64,000 nucleotides of DNA from Bin75 sp965223955 (GCA_965223955.1 OZ245029.1:2232001-2296000), one strand, 5' to 3'. Numbered from the stretch's first letter, positions 8,080 to 16,914 are shown. Translations and numbers: made by a program. The notes: a model not told the origin generated them from the letters alone.

Positions 8080-8376
8080 ATGGCTCGTCCTGTCCGAACC
8101 GTACCGGTTTTTCACGATTCACCGACCGAGATTCAGCAGTTTCTTCAAACAGCCTCACTCACTCGGATCAAATCCCGGATTGCCCTTCACCAGGCAATAG
8201 AACGCTATTTGATAGACGCCGTGGACTGCTGGATGCCTGGGCCGGTGATGCTTCGCTCTGATGAGATGGGCAGTCCGTTACGGGAGATCGTCGTCGCCTT
8301 GGGGAAGACCCATGAGACCCTGACGCGGCTTCGGTCAGGTTTGACAAATCGCCCTAAAGGCGGGGACCCCTCATGA
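8080..8376 (+). CDS. Small protein of unknown function
   Basis: 98 residues starting at ATG 8080, with AGGAGAT at 8069-8075, a good ribosome-binding site. It is mostly helical, with IQQFLQTASLTRIKSRIALH and an acidic middle, and has no signal peptide or membrane helix. I do not recognise it. It sits between IS debris and the uppS promoter region, so it could be a passenger of a lost element. Confidence 0.5.
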   Translation: MARPVRTVPVFHDSPTEIQQFLQTASLTRIKSRIALHQAIERYLIDAVDCWMPGPVMLRSDEMGSPLREIVVALGKTHETLTRLRSGLTNRPKGGDPS

Positions 8377-8449
8377 CTCATGAGGACTGTTCGCCCCCGC
8401 ACCATCTCATGCCGCCGCTATATAAGAGGGGGAAGATGGTCAGAGTTGG

Positions 8450-8481
8450 CAGGTCGGATTACGCTCCGCTAATCCGACCTG
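8450..8481. repeat. P palindrome upstream of uppS
   Basis: CAGGTCGGATTACGCTCC followed by GCTAATCCGACCTG, a perfect-arm hairpin ending 13 bases before the predicted -35 box of uppS. Confidence 0.8.
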
Positions 8482-8494
8482 CACGCACCCTGGT

Positions 8495-8523
8495 TTGACA
8501 AGACTGAGGCTCGCGATTAGACT
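8495..8523 (+). promoter_or_regulatory. Sigma-70-type promoter for uppS-cdsA
   Basis: TTGACA at 8495-8500, a 17-base spacer, then TAGACT at 8518-8523. Transcription would start near 8530-8532, at or next to a GTG (8532) that opens the uppS frame. A leaderless or very short-leader transcript is therefore possible if that GTG is used. Confidence 0.6.
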
Positions 8524-8573
8524 GTTTTTCAGTGAATCGCCTCGTTGCGCGACCGACTCCTTCACCAATACCT

Positions 8574-9368
8574 ATGCCTCTCCATTCAACACATTCCTTC
8601 GCGGAACTCACGGAAGACGATCTCTTTTCACAGCTCGATCAGGACGCGTTGCCCCGTCACGTGGCGGTGATTATGGATGGGAACGGTCGCTGGGCCTCTC
8701 ATCGTGGGCTGCCACGTATTGCCGGACACAGGGAAGGACTGATTGCCGTCCGCGAAATGCTCAATACCTTTTACCGGCTGGGGGTTCCAATCGTCACGGT
8801 GTATGCGTTCTCGCAGGAGAACTGGAATCGGCCCCAAGTCGAGATTGACTTGCTGATGACGCTCCTTGAAGAATTTCTTCTTCAGGAACGGCAAACTTTT
8901 CATGAACGCAAAACACGATTTTTCCCCATTGGCCTGTTGCATGAGCTACCTGCTTCCACTCAAGACCTGGTGCAGGCCATCGCCCGGGAGACCGAGCATT
9001 TCACCGACCGAACCGTGGCGGTCGCCCTCAGTTATGGGGGACGTTCCGAGATTATTGACGCCACGAATCGCCTGATTGACGATATTCAATGCGGAAAAAC
9101 GTCAGGGCCCGTTCATGAAGCCCAATTCGAGCAGTACCTGTCCACGTCCGGTCTCCCGGACCCGGACCTCCTCATTCGAACGAGCGGGGAAGCGAGAATC
9201 AGCAATTTCCTGCTCTGGCAAATCGCGTATACGGAGCTCTATTTTACGAACACCCTTTGGCCCGACTTCCGACGACGTGAAGTGTTGCTGGCCCTGCTCG
9301 ATTACCAAAAACGGGATCGTCGGTTCGGTCGTCTTCCGCATGCCGCCTCTCCTGAAAACAGGCTGTGA
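8574..9368 (+). CDS. uppS: Undecaprenyl diphosphate synthase (cis-prenyltransferase)
   Basis: 264 residues from ATG 8574; an in-frame GTG at 8532 would add 14 residues and lies at the predicted transcription start. Family motifs: HVAVIMDGNGRWA (catalytic Asp), GHREGLIAVREML, YAFSQENWNRP, and RTSGEARISNFLLWQIAYTE with the phosphate-binding Arg/Ser. It makes the C55 carrier lipid for peptidoglycan and other envelope polymers. It overlaps cdsA by 4 bases (GTGA). Genes for CdsA, Dxr, RseP and ProS follow on the same strand, a common bacterial order. Confidence 0.95.
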   Translation: MPLHSTHSFAELTEDDLFSQLDQDALPRHVAVIMDGNGRWASHRGLPRIAGHREGLIAVREMLNTFYRLGVPIVTVYAFSQENWNRPQVEIDLLMTLLEEFLLQERQTFHERKTRFFPIGLLHELPASTQDLVQAIARETEHFTDRTVAVALSYGGRSEIIDATNRLIDDIQCGKTSGPVHEAQFEQYLSTSGLPDPDLLIRTSGEARISNFLLWQIAYTELYFTNTLWPDFRRREVLLALLDYQKRDRRFGRLPHAASPENRL

Positions 9369-10249
9369 GCACGAATAATGTGGTTGAGCCCGCCTCCAGG
9401 AACCCCTCGAATCCTCCGGGTCCCCTCATAGCCCGCTCATCCGCGTTAGGGTTTGACCCGAAGCGCGTGTATGCCGCCCTGGTGTTGCTTCCTCTCTTGT
9501 ATGTTCTCACCCGGCACCTTCCGCCGTTGGCGTTCTTTGTTTTGATCGCCCTCACCGTCCTGCTGGCACAATGGGAATTTCTGGGACTCTTCATTGAGAA
9601 GCGCCACCTGTCGCAACACGCCCTCGTTGGTTTTCCGGGAGCCGTGCTTCTCCTGATTGCCATGCAGTGGCCCACGGTTCTCAGTTTTTCTCTGGCCCTC
9701 TCGATGATCCTCGCGGGCCTCCTTTGTTATCAGGTCAGCCTGGCCCCTTCGGAATCCCGCCATCTTTCCATGTTCATTCTCCTGTTCGGGATTCTCTATA
9801 TCGGGTATACTCTGGGACACTTTCTCCGGCTGAGAAACCAACACGACGGGGCGTTGTTGGTGTTGTTCGTGCTGTTGGTGACGTGGGCGGGCGACACCGC
9901 CGCGTACTACGTCGGCAAAACGTGGGGGTCACGGCCCCTGGCTCCCCGATTAAGCCCGAATAAAACCATCGAAGGGTTTCTTGGGGGCCTGGTTGCAGCC
10001 CCACTCATCGCCTGGATCGGCCATCTCTGGTTTCTCCCCGCCGTCACGCCGGTCGATTGTCTGATCCTGGGCTTGCTGTTCACCGTGCTGGGCCTCTTGG
10101 GCGATCTCTCCGAGTCGGCCCTGAAACGCCAGGCCGGCGTCAAGGATTCCGGCTCCTTGATTCCCGGACATGGAGGCGTTTTGGACCGCGTCGACAGCCT
10201 GCTTCTCAACGCGCCGGTTTTTTATTATTATATGAAGTTTGTGCAATAG
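9365..10249 (+). CDS. cdsA: Phosphatidate cytidylyltransferase
   Basis: 294 residues with a GTG start overlapping the uppS stop. Multiple hydrophobic helices are visible from about residue 38 to 225. The C-terminal signature is complete: SALKRQAGVKDSGSLIPGH, followed by GGVLDRVDS, with the conserved KD, H-G-G and DR. It converts phosphatidic acid and CTP to CDP-diacylglycerol in the inner membrane. Residues 1-35 are a Pro/Ser-rich extension without family similarity. Confidence 0.94.
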   Translation: MSTNNVVEPASRNPSNPPGPLIARSSALGFDPKRVYAALVLLPLLYVLTRHLPPLAFFVLIALTVLLAQWEFLGLFIEKRHLSQHALVGFPGAVLLLIAMQWPTVLSFSLALSMILAGLLCYQVSLAPSESRHLSMFILLFGILYIGYTLGHFLRLRNQHDGALLVLFVLLVTWAGDTAAYYVGKTWGSRPLAPRLSPNKTIEGFLGGLVAAPLIAWIGHLWFLPAVTPVDCLILGLLFTVLGLLGDLSESALKRQAGVKDSGSLIPGHGGVLDRVDSLLLNAPVFYYYMKFVQ

Positions 10250-10263
10250 GCTCTTTGCGGATT

Positions 10264-10760
10264 GTCGGGTTACGCCTTCGGCTAACCCGACCTACAAATG
10301 CAAAACCAACGACCCTGGATCCTCGATTACAAATGTCGAGGATGACAGAAGGAGGATCAGGAATTCCGTAGATTCGTAGGTCGGATTAGCGTAGCGAGTA
10401 AGCGGTGCCCGTATTCTTTCCCTCCCCTTTGTAAGGGGAGGTCAGGTGGGGTAGAGCCAACACACAGAGGGTACAGGTTCTTACAGTACTCGCTTCAACC
10501 TCTACCTCCCCTCGCCCCTCCTTACAAAGGAGGGGAAGTAGTTGTAGGTCGGATTAGCGCAGCGTAATCCGACAACTCCTTTTGTCATCCTCGACGCTTG
10601 TCCTCGACATTTGCAATCGAGGATCTAAATCGAGGATCCAGGGTTTTTCTTTTCCGTCCATGCGCAAGGATGACGGAAAATGGCAACGACCAAAAGCAAC
10701 GACTCTGGATCCCCGATCAGGTCGGGGATGACAGAAGAGGAAATGTCGAGGATGACGGCA
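10264..10760. repeat. Dense repeat cluster between cdsA and dxr
   Basis: The 533-bp gap has no gene. It holds P palindromes at 10264-10295 and 10544-10573, a damaged P at about 10376-10402, an inverted F pair at 10420-10456 and 10500-10535 with 43 bp between (the empty counterpart of the DUF559 unit at 2069-2521), and four or more D arms (for example CCCCGATCAGGTCGGGG near 10710-10726). Confidence 0.8.
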
Positions 10761-10782
10761 GGAGGGACGGGAATTCGATAGG

Positions 10783-11934
10783 ATGAAACAGATCGTTCTA
10801 CTTGGCTCGACGGGCTCCATTGGAGACAGCACCCTCGACATCGTCGCCAAATTTCCGGATCAATTTTCGATTTTGGGGTTGGCTGCTCGGCACAGTGACG
10901 AAAAGCTGGAAGAGCAGATTCGTTCGTTTCGTCCGAAATTCGTGGCCCTTGCCGATTCCGCCGCGGCGCAACGACTCCGTTCCCGCGTGAACGATCCGGC
11001 CCTTCACATCCTCGATGGCCCCGACGGCGTGACGGAAGTGGCGTCCCTTCCGGAGAGTGATCTGGTCATTTCAGCCATCGTGGGGGGAGCGGGCCTGGTC
11101 CCGACCATGGCCGCCATTCGCGCGGGTCGCCGGGTGGCCTTGGCCAACAAGGAACCCATGGTGATGGCAGGGCCACTGATGCAAGAGGAAGCGCGCCGCC
11201 AGGGCGTCCCCATTTTTCCCGTTGACAGCGAGCACAGTGCGATTTTTCAGTCGCTTGTCGGTCATCGACGCGAGGACGTCCGTCGCATTATCCTGACGGC
11301 CTCCGGCGGCCCGTTTTGGGATTGCACAAAAGAATATATGGAGACCGTCACGCCCGAGCAGGCCCTCCAACATCCGAATTGGGAAATGGGCGCGAAAATT
11401 ACCGTTGATTCGGCGACGCTGATGAATAAAGGGCTGGAGGTCATCGAAGCCCGGTGGCTGTTTGATTGCCCACCCGCTCAACTCGACGTGGTGATTCACC
11501 GGGAAAGTATCATCCATTCCCTGGTAGAATATCGAGACGGGTCGGTGATCGCCCAATTGGGATTGCCCGATATGCGAACCCCGATCAGTTACGCCATGGA
11601 TTACCCTCGACGGGTGCCCCTGGATCCGCCTTCTTTGGATTTATGGAAATTCGGCAAATTGACGTTTTATCAACCCGATCCCGTCCGGTTTCCCTGTCTG
11701 CGGTTGGCCTACGAGGCGTTGGACCGTGGTGGCACCTGTCCGGCGATTCTCAACGCCGCGAATGAAGCCGCCGTCGATGCGTTTCTGTATCATGGGCTCC
11801 CCTTCGGGAACATTGCCAACGTCATCGAGCGAACCGTACAATGTGCCGACGTGCAACCGCTCACGTCATTGGAGGATGCCTTGGAGGCCGATCGTTGGGC
11901 CAGGGAAAAAGCCTCGGAGTTCATCCTCGATTGA
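10783..11934 (+). CDS. dxr: 1-deoxy-D-xylulose 5-phosphate reductoisomerase
   Basis: 383 residues, normal length. NADPH-binding GSTGSIGDSTLDIV at the N-terminus, ANKEPMVMAG, the metal-binding PVDSEHSAIFQ (Asp, Glu), ASGGPFW, and WEMGAKITVDSATLMNKGLE with the conserved Lys/Asn/Glu cluster. It catalyses the first committed step of the MEP isoprenoid pathway, which feeds the UppS substrate made by the neighbouring gene. Only 30 bases separate it from rseP. Its 5' flank is entirely repeat DNA. Confidence 0.96.
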   Translation: MKQIVLLGSTGSIGDSTLDIVAKFPDQFSILGLAARHSDEKLEEQIRSFRPKFVALADSAAAQRLRSRVNDPALHILDGPDGVTEVASLPESDLVISAIVGGAGLVPTMAAIRAGRRVALANKEPMVMAGPLMQEEARRQGVPIFPVDSEHSAIFQSLVGHRREDVRRIILTASGGPFWDCTKEYMETVTPEQALQHPNWEMGAKITVDSATLMNKGLEVIEARWLFDCPPAQLDVVIHRESIIHSLVEYRDGSVIAQLGLPDMRTPISYAMDYPRRVPLDPPSLDLWKFGKLTFYQPDPVRFPCLRLAYEALDRGGTCPAILNAANEAAVDAFLYHGLPFGNIANVIERTVQCADVQPLTSLEDALEADRWAREKASEFILD

Positions 11935-11964
11935 TCCTGATGTCAACGTCCGTTTCTCCACACC

Positions 11965-13344
11965 ATGACGAGTTACGCAATGTCTCCTGATATCATTTAC
12001 GTCGTCGTTCAAAAGATCTGGTGGTTTTTGGTGGTGTTGGGTGTCCTCGTGACCTTTCACGAGTTCGGACACTTTATCGTGGCCCGTTGGGCAGGGGTCA
12101 AAGTCCTGAAATTCTCCCTGGGCTTCGGGCCGAAAGTGCTGAGCCGTCAAATCGGGGATACCGAATATCTCGTTTCGGCCATTCCCCTTGGCGGGTACGT
12201 CAAAATGTTCGGGGAAGACGCTGGTGAGCCTGTCCCGCCGGAGGAGCGTGAACAATCATTTTCCCACAAACCCTTGTGGAAACGGACCCTCATCGTGGCG
12301 GCCGGGCCGGGGTTCAATTTTTTCCTGAGCTACCTGATTTTTTCAGCTTGGCTGGCCGTGGGTGCTCCCCTGCCTATTCCGACTTTTGCCGAGATCTTAC
12401 CTACGATCAACGCCATCAGGGCGGACTCGCCGGGCGGACTCGCCGGCCTTCAGGTCGGCGACCGGGTCACAAAAATCGACGAACAGGATATCACTACGAA
12501 GAATGAGGTCTATGCCGCCGTTGCCGAAAGCGGTGGACGTTCGCTCACCGTAGAAGTTCGCCGGGGCGACACACTGAAAACCTTCCTCATCACACCCGAG
12601 ATCTACGACCCGGAGAACGTCGAGCACCCGCTGTACGTCATTGGCATCGAAGAAGCCGCTCCCATCGTGACGGCCGTCATGCCGAATATGCCGGCCGCCG
12701 AAGCAGGGCTGAAGGAAAACGATCGCATCCTTGAGATTCAAGGGGAGACGATTCAGACCTGGTCACAGATGACCCGCATTATCAAGGCTCATCCGAACGA
12801 CGCTCTCACCATGCAGGTTGATCGTGAAGGCGCAATTCTCACGTTAACGATCGTTCCCCAGCCCCATGAAGTCACGGACAACGGAACGAGCACCACCGTC
12901 GGGAAAATCGGCATTATGGGGTCGGGACGATCGGTTATCCGCGCGTCCTCACCGCTCATGGCCGTGGTCCAGGGAGTGAAAGCCACGTGGAGATGGTCCG
13001 AACTCACCGTCGTCGGCATCTACAAAATGTTGACGGGAGAAATCTCCTCGAAAAATATCGGGGGGCCCATCATGATCGCCAGTGCCTCGGGGACGGCTGC
13101 CGAACGAGGCCTCCCTGACATCATGTTCTTCGTGGCCATCTTGAGCATCAACCTGGGCATTCTGAATTTATTGCCCATTCCCGTCCTGGACGGCGGCCAT
13201 CTTTTCTTCTTTGCCTGTGAAGCGGTCCTGGGCCGTCCGCTTGCCGAACGACAGCGGGAATTCACCCAACAGGTAGGAATCGTGCTGCTGTTCGGGATTA
13301 TGATTTTTGCGTTTTTCAATGACATTCAACGCTTGCTTCAATAA
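11965..13344 (+). CDS. rseP: RIP metalloprotease RseP (site-2 protease)
   Basis: 459 residues. The zinc motif HEFGH lies in the first membrane helix, the second site-2 motif is NLLPIPVLDGGHL near the C-terminus, and two PDZ domains lie between (VGDRVTKIDEQ and ENDRILEIQGE regions). It cleaves transmembrane anti-sigma factors and signal-peptide remnants in the inner membrane. ATG 11980 is an alternative start five codons in. It follows dxr as in many bacteria; no BamA gene follows here. Confidence 0.94.
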   Translation: MTSYAMSPDIIYVVVQKIWWFLVVLGVLVTFHEFGHFIVARWAGVKVLKFSLGFGPKVLSRQIGDTEYLVSAIPLGGYVKMFGEDAGEPVPPEEREQSFSHKPLWKRTLIVAAGPGFNFFLSYLIFSAWLAVGAPLPIPTFAEILPTINAIRADSPGGLAGLQVGDRVTKIDEQDITTKNEVYAAVAESGGRSLTVEVRRGDTLKTFLITPEIYDPENVEHPLYVIGIEEAAPIVTAVMPNMPAAEAGLKENDRILEIQGETIQTWSQMTRIIKAHPNDALTMQVDREGAILTLTIVPQPHEVTDNGTSTTVGKIGIMGSGRSVIRASSPLMAVVQGVKATWRWSELTVVGIYKMLTGEISSKNIGGPIMIASASGTAAERGLPDIMFFVAILSINLGILNLLPIPVLDGGHLFFFACEAVLGRPLAERQREFTQQVGIVLLFGIMIFAFFNDIQRLLQ

Positions 13345-13425
13345 TCCCGACGTCCTTTTCTCAACATAGCCCCGGACCGGAAGACGCTTGAATCCTCGAG
13401 CGGCACCCTTTATATATAGCGGATT

Positions 13426-13645
13426 GTCGGGTTACGCCTTCGGCTAACCCGACCTACGGTCTGTCCCTCACCCCAACCCTCTCCCAGGGGGAGAGGGTGA
13501 AAAAGGCAAAAAGCAAAAGCCCTGGATCCTTTACTTGACTGGATCCCCGATTAAGAATGTCGGGGACAAGCGTCGAGGATGACAGAAAAAACAAGGCGAG
13601 GTAGCGGATGTAGGTCGGATTAGCGTAGCGTAATCCGACAATTCC
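13426..13645. repeat. Repeat cluster between rseP and proS
   Basis: P palindromes at 13426-13457 and about 13611-13639, a C/G-run hairpin (CCCTCTCCCAGGGGGAGAGG, 13479-13498) and D arms (GGATCCCCGATTAAGAATGT region). No gene is visible between 13345 and 13675. Confidence 0.8.
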
Positions 13646-13675
13646 AACTGAACACAGATAAGGATCACGTCTAAT

Positions 13676-15397
13676 ATGCGAACGAGCCAACTGTTCATTC
13701 CAACCCTCCGTCAGACCCCCGGTGAAGCTGAAGTCATCAGCCACCGGCTCATGTTGCGCGCCGGCATGATTCGAAAAGTTGCGGCCGGGATCTACATCTA
13801 CCTCCCGCTTGGCCTGCGCGTCCTCAAGAAAATCGAATGTATTATTCGCCAGGAAATGAATCGCGCCGGGGCACAGGAACTGCTGATGCCGATCCTTTCT
13901 CCGGCCGAATTGTGGCGTGAAACGGGACGATGGGATTTTTATGGAAAGGAATTACTTCGATGCCAGGACCGGCATGACCGCGATTTTTGCTTCGGCCCCA
14001 CGCATGAAGAAGTCATCACCGATCTCTTTCGCCGTGAGATACGCTCTTATCGTCAACTTCCCATGAACTGCTACCAGATCCAAACCAAATTCCGCGATGA
14101 AATCCGTCCCCGTTTCGGCTTGATGCGCGGGCGCGAATTCATCATGAAGGATGCCTACAGTTTCGATGCCGATGAAGACAGTGCACGTCTCAGCTATCAA
14201 AAAATGTACGACGCGTACGAGAAAATTTTTACACGGTGCGGGCTGACGTTCCGCGCAGTCGAAGCGGACAATGGACTCATTGGCGGCAGCATGTCGCATG
14301 AATTCATGGTATTGGCTGAGACCGGAGAAGAAACGATCGTGTATGACGAATGCGGGTCCTATGCCGCCAACGTCGAGCGGGCGGAAGTGCCGCCTCCCCG
14401 GGAAGAGGACAAGGCCACTCCGCTCGCCCTCGAAGCCGTACAAACCCCCGGGACAAAAACCGTCCAGGCGGTCTGTGCCTTTTTAAAAGTTTCACCCGAT
14501 CGACTCGTCAAAACCCTGCTCTACCAAACACCGGCGAATGACGTCATTGCCGTCCTGATTCGTGGAGACCACGAGGCGAATGAAATCAAAATCAATCGTT
14601 TCCTGGGAACGACGGAGATCACGCTGGCAAGTCCGGAAACCGTGAGCCACGTGTCGTCCGCCCCGGTAGGCTTCGCCGGTCCGGTTGGGCTCAAGGATAT
14701 CCGAATCATCGCGGACCACGCGGTCAAAGCGATGCGGAACTTCGTCGTCGGTGGAAACAAGAATGACACCCACCTGATCAATACAAACTGGGATCGGGAC
14801 TTTACCGTCGAAGCGTTCCTTGACCTGCGCCAAGCCCAAGCCGGCGACCAATCCCCAAGAAGCGACGACCGTTTACAGGAGGCCAAGGGCATTGAAGTCG
14901 GCCACGTCTTCTTATTGGGGACAAAGTACAGCGAAGCCATGAAAGCGACGTTTCTCGATGCGGAAGGACAAGAAACATTGGCCATTATGGGGTGTTACGG
15001 CATCGGCGTGAGCCGGACCGCCGCCGCCGCCATTGAACAAAACCATGATGCCAAAGGCATGGTGTGGCCCGTGCCCATTGCGCCCTTTCACGTCCATTTG
15101 TTGCCGGTCACGGCCTCGGAACAGGTCATCAAAACCGCCGGCATGCTGTATGATTCGTGTGTCCAAGCAGGCTTGGAAGTCTTATGGGATGATCGCGATG
15201 AACGTGCCGGGGTCAAATTCAACGACGCCGATTTGATTGGGGCCCCGTTTCATCTCACCATTGGTGACAGGGGCCTGGCACAAGGAATGGTCGAATTGAA
15301 ACGGCGCAATACCGGAGAAGTGGTTCAACTACGACCGGCTGACGTGATTCCCCACGTACAAGACGTGCTTTCCTCCTACGATCTTCCGGTCGGGTAA
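13676..15397 (+). CDS. proS: Prolyl-tRNA synthetase (bacterial type, with editing domain)
   Basis: 573 residues, the length of the bacterial form. Class II motifs: motif 1 around RVLKKIECIIRQEMNRAGAQ, motif 2 around FRDEIRPRFGLMRGREFIMK, and motif 3 CYGIGVSRTAAAAIEQN. The INS editing domain spans about residues 225-410, and the C-terminal anticodon-binding domain is seen at FHVHLLPV and LIGAPFHLTIGDRGL. It charges tRNA-Pro in the cytoplasm. ATG 13676 is the first codon that keeps the family N-terminus (MRTSQLFIPTLR). Confidence 0.96.
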   Translation: MRTSQLFIPTLRQTPGEAEVISHRLMLRAGMIRKVAAGIYIYLPLGLRVLKKIECIIRQEMNRAGAQELLMPILSPAELWRETGRWDFYGKELLRCQDRHDRDFCFGPTHEEVITDLFRREIRSYRQLPMNCYQIQTKFRDEIRPRFGLMRGREFIMKDAYSFDADEDSARLSYQKMYDAYEKIFTRCGLTFRAVEADNGLIGGSMSHEFMVLAETGEETIVYDECGSYAANVERAEVPPPREEDKATPLALEAVQTPGTKTVQAVCAFLKVSPDRLVKTLLYQTPANDVIAVLIRGDHEANEIKINRFLGTTEITLASPETVSHVSSAPVGFAGPVGLKDIRIIADHAVKAMRNFVVGGNKNDTHLINTNWDRDFTVEAFLDLRQAQAGDQSPRSDDRLQEAKGIEVGHVFLLGTKYSEAMKATFLDAEGQETLAIMGCYGIGVSRTAAAAIEQNHDAKGMVWPVPIAPFHVHLLPVTASEQVIKTAGMLYDSCVQAGLEVLWDDRDERAGVKFNDADLIGAPFHLTIGDRGLAQGMVELKRRNTGEVVQLRPADVIPHVQDVLSSYDLPVG

Positions 15398-15414
15398 TCG
15401 TCCTCGTCGTCCCT

Positions 15415-15590
15415 CCTGTCATCCCCGGCCTGATCGGGGATCCAGAGTTTTTGTCGAGCATTGTCGGGTTACGCCTTTGGCTAACCAGACCTACAGGACT
15501 CATCACCCTCACCTTTATCCTCTCCCATCAAGGGAGAGGGTGCTCAGAAGTTGGCAGGTCGGATTCGCATCGCGTAATCCGACCTGCCTG
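15415..15590. repeat. Repeat cluster after proS
   Basis: A D arm (CCCCGGCCTGATCGGGG, about 15423-15439), a P palindrome with one mismatch (GCTAACCAGACCTAC, about 15480-15494), a C/G-run hairpin (CTCTCCCATCAAGGGAGAG), and another P palindrome ending just before the promoter of the next gene. Confidence 0.75.
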
Positions 15591-15596
15591 ACTACA

Positions 15597-15625
15597 TTGC
15601 TCCTCTTCCGGTGATTTGCTATAGT
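15597..15625 (+). promoter_or_regulatory. Promoter of small coiled-coil gene, copy 1 (leaderless layout)
   Basis: TTGCTC at 15597-15602, 17 bases, TATAGT at 15620-15625. Six bases later lies ATC (15632), exactly where copy 2 has its ATG. The expected transcription start therefore coincides with the ancestral start codon. Confidence 0.55.
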
Positions 15626-15871
15626 GCCGCCATCAACGATACCATTGCCTTAGCCAAAAAGCTGGAACGGGAACACGGCTTCAACCAGCCCCAGGCCGAG
15701 GGTATTGCCCAAGCCATCCATGAACATGAAAGCGAACACCTGGCCACCAAAGCCGACTTGGCCAGACTGGAAGCCAAACTGGAGACCGGTCTCGCCCAAC
15801 TACAAGTAAAGTTGATGACCTGGACCACGGTGCTGGCCGGGATCATTATTGCAGTGCTCAAGCTCACGTGA
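15611..15871 (+). CDS. Small coiled-coil, C-terminally anchored membrane protein, copy 1 (start codon lost)
   Basis: Resembles DUF1640/CCDC90-type proteins: a helical N-terminus (GFNQPQAEGIAQAIHEHESE), a coiled coil LATKADLARLEAKLE, and a C-terminal membrane helix (WTTVLAGIIIAVLKL). It is a near-identical duplicate of 16494-16754 but lacks a 7-residue stretch (RMETRLT). The codon equivalent to the ATG of copy 2 is ATC here (15632). The GTG at 15611 used for this coordinate lies inside the promoter spacer, so it would not be transcribed from that promoter. This copy may be silent. Confidence 0.55.
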   Translation: MICYSAAINDTIALAKKLEREHGFNQPQAEGIAQAIHEHESEHLATKADLARLEAKLETGLAQLQVKLMTWTTVLAGIIIAVLKLT

Positions 15872-15886
15872 GTGCTCGTGAACGCT

Positions 15887-15917
15887 TGTCGGATGACGCT
15901 TCGCTAACCCGACCTAC
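15887..15917. repeat. P repeat, damaged
   Basis: TGTCGGATGACGCTTCGCTA then ACCCGACCTAC. It lies in the tail of the duplicated unit and ends 12 bases before the HigA start codon. Confidence 0.7.
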
Positions 15918-15929
15918 CCCGACTGATTG

Positions 15930-16214
15930 ATGACGAACATGCCGCCCATCCATCCCGGAGAACACTTGGCTGAGATGCTTGAGGAACTGGAAATCAGTCA
16001 GTACCGGCTGGCCAAAACGATGGGGACGCCTGCGAGACGGATTAACGAAATTATCCACGGTAACCGATCCATCACGGCCGACACAGCGCTACGACTCGGG
16101 CAGGCCTTGGGAATGACGCCTGAATTCTGGTTGAATCTTCAGCGCATGTATGATCTTGATGTGGCCCGTTCTTCCACTGATGTCCGGGCCATCCCCTCCC
16201 TTGTCGCTCCATAG
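15930..16214 (+). CDS. HigA-family antitoxin (XRE/HTH), without a HigB partner
   Basis: 94 residues. The HigA signature PPIHPGEHLAEMLEELEISQ is followed by a helix-turn-helix (YRLAKTMGTPARRINEIIHG), NRSITADTALRLGQALGMTP and the FWLNLQ end motif. In HigBA loci this protein represses its own operon and neutralises the ribosome-dependent RNase HigB. The 55 or so bases upstream cannot hold a toxin and none follows, so it is a solitary antitoxin. It lies between the two copies of the small coiled-coil gene. A TTG directly before the ATG is an alternative start. Confidence 0.85.
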   Translation: MTNMPPIHPGEHLAEMLEELEISQYRLAKTMGTPARRINEIIHGNRSITADTALRLGQALGMTPEFWLNLQRMYDLDVARSSTDVRAIPSLVAP

Positions 16215-16283
16215 CGCCACCGGATGGCAGAGACGCCGTCCCTCTGAAGCGTTTCTCATCATGTCCTCCTTCCTCGCTGAGTG

Positions 16284-16442
16284 CCCCCTCACCCCAACCC
16301 TCTCCCACGGTGGGGCGAGGGGGCAATCCCCGTAGGTCGGATTAGCGGAGCGTAATCCGACAGGTTTGTCGCCCAGATGCAGAGTGCTGTGTGTGGTTAA
16401 GCGAGGATCGTCGGGTTACACCTTCGGCTAACCCGATCTACG
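16284..16442. repeat. Repeat cluster after the HigA gene
   Basis: A C/G-run hairpin (CCCTCTCCCACGGTGGGGCG region), a P palindrome at about 16335-16361 (GTAGGTCGGATTAGCGGAGC) and another at about 16410-16442. Confidence 0.75.
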
Positions 16443-16458
16443 CGCCTACGCCTCTACA

Positions 16459-16487
16459 TTGCTCCTCTTCCGGTGATTTGCTATAGT
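16459..16487 (+). promoter_or_regulatory. Promoter of small coiled-coil gene, copy 2 (leaderless layout)
   Basis: TTGCTC at 16459-16464, 17-base spacer, TATAGT at 16482-16487, then GCCGCC and ATG 16494. The predicted transcription start coincides with the A of the ATG. There is no Shine-Dalgarno sequence, consistent with a leaderless mRNA. Confidence 0.6.
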
Positions 16488-16493
16488 GCCGCC

Positions 16494-16754
16494 ATGAACG
16501 ACACCATTGCCTTAGCCAAGAAGCTGGAACGGGAGCACGGCTTCAACCAGCCCCAGGCCGAGGGTATTGCCCAAGCCATCCATGAACATGAAAGCGAACA
16601 CCTGGCCACCAAAGCCGACCTGGCCAGACTGGAGGCCAAACTGGAGACCGGTCTCGCCCGGATGGAAACCCGCCTCACCCAACTACAAGTAAAGTTGATG
16701 ACCTGGACCACGGTGCTGGCCGGGATCATTATTGCAGTGCTCAAGCTCACGTGA
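16494..16754 (+). CDS. Small coiled-coil, C-terminally anchored membrane protein, copy 2
   Basis: 86 residues from ATG 16494 (MNDTIALAKKLEREHGF). Same architecture as copy 1: coiled coil over about residues 35-62, with an extra RMETRLT heptad, and one membrane helix at the end. This fits DUF1640-like proteins with a cytoplasmic coiled coil tethered to the inner membrane; no molecular function is established from sequence. A GTG at 16473 is in frame but falls inside the promoter spacer. The duplicated unit runs from about 16455 to 16794 and carries its trailing P repeat along. Confidence 0.7.
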   Translation: MNDTIALAKKLEREHGFNQPQAEGIAQAIHEHESEHLATKADLARLEAKLETGLARMETRLTQLQVKLMTWTTVLAGIIIAVLKLT

Positions 16755-16768
16755 GTGTTCGTGAACGC

Positions 16769-16847
16769 TTGTCGGATGACGCTTCGCTAATCCGACAGGT
16801 CGTCGGATTCGGATTGTCGGGTTACGCCTTTGGCTAACCCGACCTGC
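16769..16847. repeat. Two P repeats before the BFN genes
   Basis: A damaged copy near 16769-16798 and an intact one near 16815-16847 (GTCGGGTTACGCCTTTGGCT, then AACCCGACCTG). Confidence 0.75.
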
Positions 16848-16869
16848 CCCGGTTTTTTCCGCATTTGAA

Positions 16870-16897
16870 TTGACAATAGAAAGAACTGAATGATAGT
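16870..16897 (+). promoter_or_regulatory. Sigma-70-type promoter for the BFN/ribosomal protein cluster
   Basis: TTGACA at 16870-16875, a 16-base spacer, GATAGT at 16892-16897. It lies 17 bases before the GTG start of the first BFN gene and after the last P repeat. Confidence 0.5.
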
Positions 16898-16914
16898 TTT
16901 GTTCGGATTGACTG

